DNA from: Rhodospirillales bacterium
GTDB lineage: Bacteria; Pseudomonadota; Alphaproteobacteria; Acetobacterales; Acetobacteraceae
Assembly: GCA_028866445.1 (NCBI GenBank)
Contig: JAGWIE010000060.1
Coordinates: forward strand, 1 to 7,430
Length of the DNA stretch: 7,430 nt
Direction of reading: 5' to 3'
Each line of letters starts with the position of its first letter. Within the stretch, counting starts at the first letter, position 1. A model generated the notes under the pieces. The model ran no database searches, was not told the DNA's origin, and saw only the letters and a list, made by a program, of their open reading frames with translations. The position numbers and the translations under genes are program-made. Below, one piece after another: positions 5,186 through 7,430 of the stretch.

Positions 5186-6829
5186 TCAGGGTGCTGCGAT
5201 CAGCGGTTGCGCGGCAGCGATGAAACCTTGCAGGGCGTTGCGCTTGGCGGCGAGGCTCATCCCTGGCGTTTGGGCCAGCATTGGGCAGTATGCCGCCACC
5301 AGCGTGTTGGTGAGATCGGCATTGCTGATTGAGCTGTTGCTTGCTTTTACAGCGCTGATCAGCTCGCGCGTGCGATTTGGCACGGTTGCCGCCGTCGCTC
5401 CAGCATAGATGTTCAACAGCCCGTTGCCGGGGTCAGCCACTGTATCTGCCCCGCCGGAGGAGGAAACGCGTGGGCAGCCAAGCTTATCCGCTGCGAGGGA
5501 TGCGGCAGGCGGCAGACCGCCAACCCCCCGCAATTTCATCACCTCCGCGGGTGTTGCATCTGCATTGCTTTTATTGCCCCAAGCGGTGCGGATGTAATTT
5601 GTGACGTCGGCTATCTGCTGGTCGGTGAATTGCGCACCGAAGGCGGGCATCTTCGGACCGTTATCCGCCCAGCTATCAAGCCCGCCCAGCATTGCGCCGA
5701 TGGGGTTATAAGGCAGTTGCGCGGTGACGGAGTCGTTGCCCGCCAAATTCGGCACGAAATTCGGCCCCATGCCGCCGCCCGTGTTGCCATGGCAGCCCGC
5801 GCAATTGGCGGCATAAAGTGTCTGGCCGCGTGCGATGGAGGCGCTCGCGTCAGGAATTGCAGGGGCAGGCAGAATAATCTGCGGTTTGGTAGCGGTTTGC
5901 AGATAGGTCGCGATGTCCTGGTCATCCGAAACCGGGATCAGGCTGGTGGAATGGTCCGTCATGTCGCCCATGGCACCATAAGGGGAACCTTTTACGATAT
6001 TTCCGTCATCATGCAGATAAGCGACGAGATCTGCCTGGGACCAGCCGCCGACGCCGAAGGCTTTGTCCGACGAGATGTTCGGGGCGAACAGATTATCGAT
6101 GGGCGCGCCCGCATAGGCTTTGCTTTGGATCATGGCTTCCATGATGTTGCGCGGGGTGTGGCATTCGCCGCAATGGCCCAGTGCCTCAGTGAGGTAGGCG
6201 CCATTCTTCATGTGCTCATCCCATGCAGGGTTCATCTGCATTGGCCCGGAGCGGAAGAACAGGATGCGCCAGCCGAGCAGCACGGGCCGTTGGTTGAACG
6301 GGAAGCTGAGTGAGCTGGGCAGGCGTGGTGCCTGCACGGGCGCCAGAGAATCGAGATAAGCCTTGATGGCCATCACATCTGGGTAAGAGAGTTTGGTGTA
6401 GGAGGTGTATGGCATTGCCGGGTAGAGAAATTTCGGGAACACCAGGAAGTCGCGGCCCGGAGAGGTGCCGTAATGAAGCGCGTTATAGAATTGCGCATCA
6501 GTCCAGTTGCCGATGCCGGTGGCTTTGTCTGGCGTGATGTTGGGGCTGGAAAGGCCGCCAAAGGGAGTCTGCATGATCAGCCCGCCCGAGAAGGGGGCGT
6601 GGCCGGGGCCGGTGTGGCAGGGCATACAATCCGCTGCGGTGACAAGATATTTGCCGCGAGCGATGAGGGCGGTGGGGTCAGAAGGGGCAGAGAGTGAGGC
6701 GGCGGGGTAGTCTTGCGTATCCGCCGCGGTGGCGATGCGGCTGGTGGCAAGCGCGCCCAGCCCCAATACCAGGGCAGCGGCGGCGATCAGCGGGCGCAGG
6801 GCGGGCAGTCTCGGCATTCTGGCTGGCAT
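5186..6829 (-). CDS. Tri-heme cytochrome c, alcohol/gluconate dehydrogenase cytochrome-subunit type
   Basis: This is an exported 547-residue protein with three c-type heme sites: CMPCH (68-72), CGECH (220-224) and CAGCH (343-347). Likely axial methionines are M139 in PAMPYTSY, M287 or M290 in GAMGDM, and M394 in KMPAFG. The N-terminus is a signal peptide: basic MPARMPRLPALR, a hydrophobic core to about residue 28, and a cleavage site near ATA-A (after 35 or 36). The protein therefore works in the periplasm. The domain order matches the cytochrome subunit of membrane-bound alcohol, gluconate or sorbitol dehydrogenases, which passes electrons to ubiquinone. That assignment comes from family pattern, and the substrate enzyme is unknown because no dehydrogenase gene is adjacent. 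Residues after about 425 form an extension with two cysteines (C452, C515) and no heme motif. AGGGA six bases before the ATG supports the start at 6829 over the ATG at codon 5. hisI ends 56 bases upstream and a hairpin terminator follows the stop. Confidence 0.93.
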   Translation of the reverse strand: MPARMPRLPALRPLIAAAALVLGLGALATSRIATAADTQDYPAASLSAPSDPTALIARGKYLVTAADCMPCHTGPGHAPFSGGLIMQTPFGGLSSPNITPDKATGIGNWTDAQFYNALHYGTSPGRDFLVFPKFLYPAMPYTSYTKLSYPDVMAIKAYLDSLAPVQAPRLPSSLSFPFNQRPVLLGWRILFFRSGPMQMNPAWDEHMKNGAYLTEALGHCGECHTPRNIMEAMIQSKAYAGAPIDNLFAPNISSDKAFGVGGWSQADLVAYLHDDGNIVKGSPYGAMGDMTDHSTSLIPVSDDQDIATYLQTATKPQIILPAPAIPDASASIARGQTLYAANCAGCHGNTGGGMGPNFVPNLAGNDSVTAQLPYNPIGAMLGGLDSWADNGPKMPAFGAQFTDQQIADVTNYIRTAWGNKSNADATPAEVMKLRGVGGLPPAASLAADKLGCPRVSSSGGADTVADPGNGLLNIYAGATAATVPNRTRELISAVKASNSSISNADLTNTLVAAYCPMLAQTPGMSLAAKRNALQGFIAAAQPLIAAP

Positions 6830-6835
6830 GGCTTG

Positions 6836-6840
6836 TCCCT
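6836..6840 (-). promoter_or_regulatory. Ribosome binding site of the tri-heme cytochrome gene
   Basis: AGGGA on the minus strand sits 6 bases before the ATG at 6829. It favours this codon over the in-frame ATG at 6817. Confidence 0.7.
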
Positions 6841-6885
6841 AAGGCGTTCTGGTTTGTGGCTATTTCCTCAATTATCGCCGCCGGA

Positions 6886-7287
6886 TCAAGTACGGTTGTA
6901 AAGTATATCCGGATCAACTTGCGGCGCGGCTATTTCTGTGAGCTTGCCATCGCGCATGGCGGTGAAAAAACAATTGCGCCGACCCGTATGGCAGGCGACA
7001 CCCTGCTGGTCCACGAGTAGGAGCAGGGCATCGCCATCGCAATCTATTCGCATCTCGACCAGGCTTTGCATCTGGCCGGACGTTTCACCTTTGCGCCAGA
7101 GCTTGGCGCGGGACCTCGAAAAATAACAAACCTGGCCGGTGCGCAGCGTTTCTTCCACGGCTTCAGCGTTCATCCACGCCAGCATCAACACTTCGCCGGT
7201 GTCGTGCTGTTGGGCGATGGCGGCGACCAGGCCGTCGGCATTGAAAGAAATGGCGGAAAGCGCGGGCGAGGGGGCGTTTATGGTCAT
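6886..7287 (-). CDS. hisI: Phosphoribosyl-AMP cyclohydrolase HisI
   Basis: HisI opens the adenine ring of phosphoribosyl-AMP to give ProFAR, the third step of histidine biosynthesis, in the cytoplasm. The 133-residue protein is the single-function form, with no fused HisE pyrophosphohydrolase domain. Family marks in order are LMLAWMN (34-40), YFSRSRAKLWRKGETSGQ (55-72), the acidic cluster DCDGD (82-86) and ACHTGRRNCFF (98-108). The three zinc-ligand cysteines of the family correspond to C83, C99 and C106. Their spacing of 16 and 7 equals that of the characterised archaeal enzyme, and D82, D84 and D86 fit the acidic Mg site. The ATG at 7287 has no clear ribosome site. The first conserved residues begin near codon 15, so a slightly later start is formally possible, but no alternative in-frame ATG precedes them. 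No other his gene is in view. The cytochrome gene follows on the same strand after 56 bases without an evident terminator. Confidence 0.97.
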   Translation of the reverse strand: MTINAPSPALSAISFNADGLVAAIAQQHDTGEVLMLAWMNAEAVEETLRTGQVCYFSRSRAKLWRKGETSGQMQSLVEMRIDCDGDALLLLVDQQGVACHTGRRNCFFTAMRDGKLTEIAAPQVDPDILYNRT

Positions 7288-7430
7288 GCAGCATCAAGGG
7301 GCCGGGTGGGAGGCGGCGTCAAGTGCCAGGCGAAGCAAGATGCAAAATAATGCGTCTGGAGCGGCTTTACGACTCCGTAGCATTACGAGATGCCGCTTCC
7401 TTGCGGTTGGGGGAGAGCGCCGAGGGTAAA
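7288..7430. other. Right-edge region without a secure gene
   Basis: These 143 bases lie upstream of hisI. On the minus strand CTTGACG (TTGACG at 7317-7322) resembles a -35 box, but the sequence 17 bases further on (CCTTGA) is a poor -10. No hairpin with a T-run and no RNA gene was seen. All minus-strand frames reach stops before hisI, so a gene ending here from the right is possible but not recognisable. Confidence 0.4.
7350..7430 (+). CDS. Possible N-terminus of a divergent gene cut by the window edge
   Basis: An ATG at 7350 opens a frame that stays open for 27 codons to the window end, beginning MRLERLYDSVALRDAASL. The composition (alternating Leu, Arg, Asp, Ala, as in an amphipathic helix) looks protein-like, and 17 of 27 third positions are G or C. 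No ribosome site precedes it and I recognise no family. An overlapping frame from the ATG at 7340 ends at TAA 7427-7429 and is less likely. This is a weak call. Confidence 0.25.
   Translation, partial: MRLERLYDSVALRDAASLRLGESAEGK

Noticed and set aside
5630..6313. A 227-codon plus-strand frame opposite the cytochrome gene
   Set aside because: It is antisense to two heme domains with intact motifs, and its protein has no recognisable features.
1..7430. A defence island, CRISPR array, prophage or other accessory system
   Set aside because: Almost all of the window is taken by recognisable core genes with even composition, and no direct-repeat array or mobile gene was found.

Overview
This 7.4 kb window looks like ordinary chromosome from an alphaproteobacterium, most likely of the Acetobacteraceae. 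The evidence is moderately high GC, a tri-heme membrane-dehydrogenase-type cytochrome c typical of acetic and acidophilic members of that family, and lpxB, which means a Gram-negative envelope with lipid A. The taxonomic call is inference from protein style and was not tested by a search. No insertion sequence, phage gene, CRISPR array, toxin-antitoxin pair or defence gene was seen, so I do not claim a new system here.

Layout, left to right. Positions 1-435 (+) hold the C-terminal part of a luciferase-like flavin monooxygenase cut by the window edge. It meets lipB (437-1117, -) tail to tail with one base between them. A tRNA-Leu(GAG) gene (1142-1227, +) diverges from lipB, and its probable promoter overlaps the lipB start. 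Next on the + strand are maeB (1334-3610), a full-length malic enzyme fused to a phosphotransacetylase-like domain, and a small TTG-started membrane protein (3649-3966), which is probably co-transcribed with it. This protein meets lpxB (3973-5115, -) tail to tail with a 6-base gap. A strong hairpin terminator (5140-5171) separates lpxB from the upstream tri-heme cytochrome c gene (5186-6829, -). hisI (6886-7287, -) precedes the cytochrome gene by 56 bases. The last 143 bases hold no secure gene, only a possible divergent ORF start at 7350.

The genes do not form one pathway. They cover lipoate attachment (lipB), leucine decoding (tRNA), malate to pyruvate plus reducing power (maeB), lipid A synthesis (lpxB), periplasmic electron transfer (cytochrome) and histidine synthesis (hisI). 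The least explained items are the cytochrome, which has no dehydrogenase partner in view and carries a C-terminal extension with two extra cysteines, and the small three-helix membrane protein.
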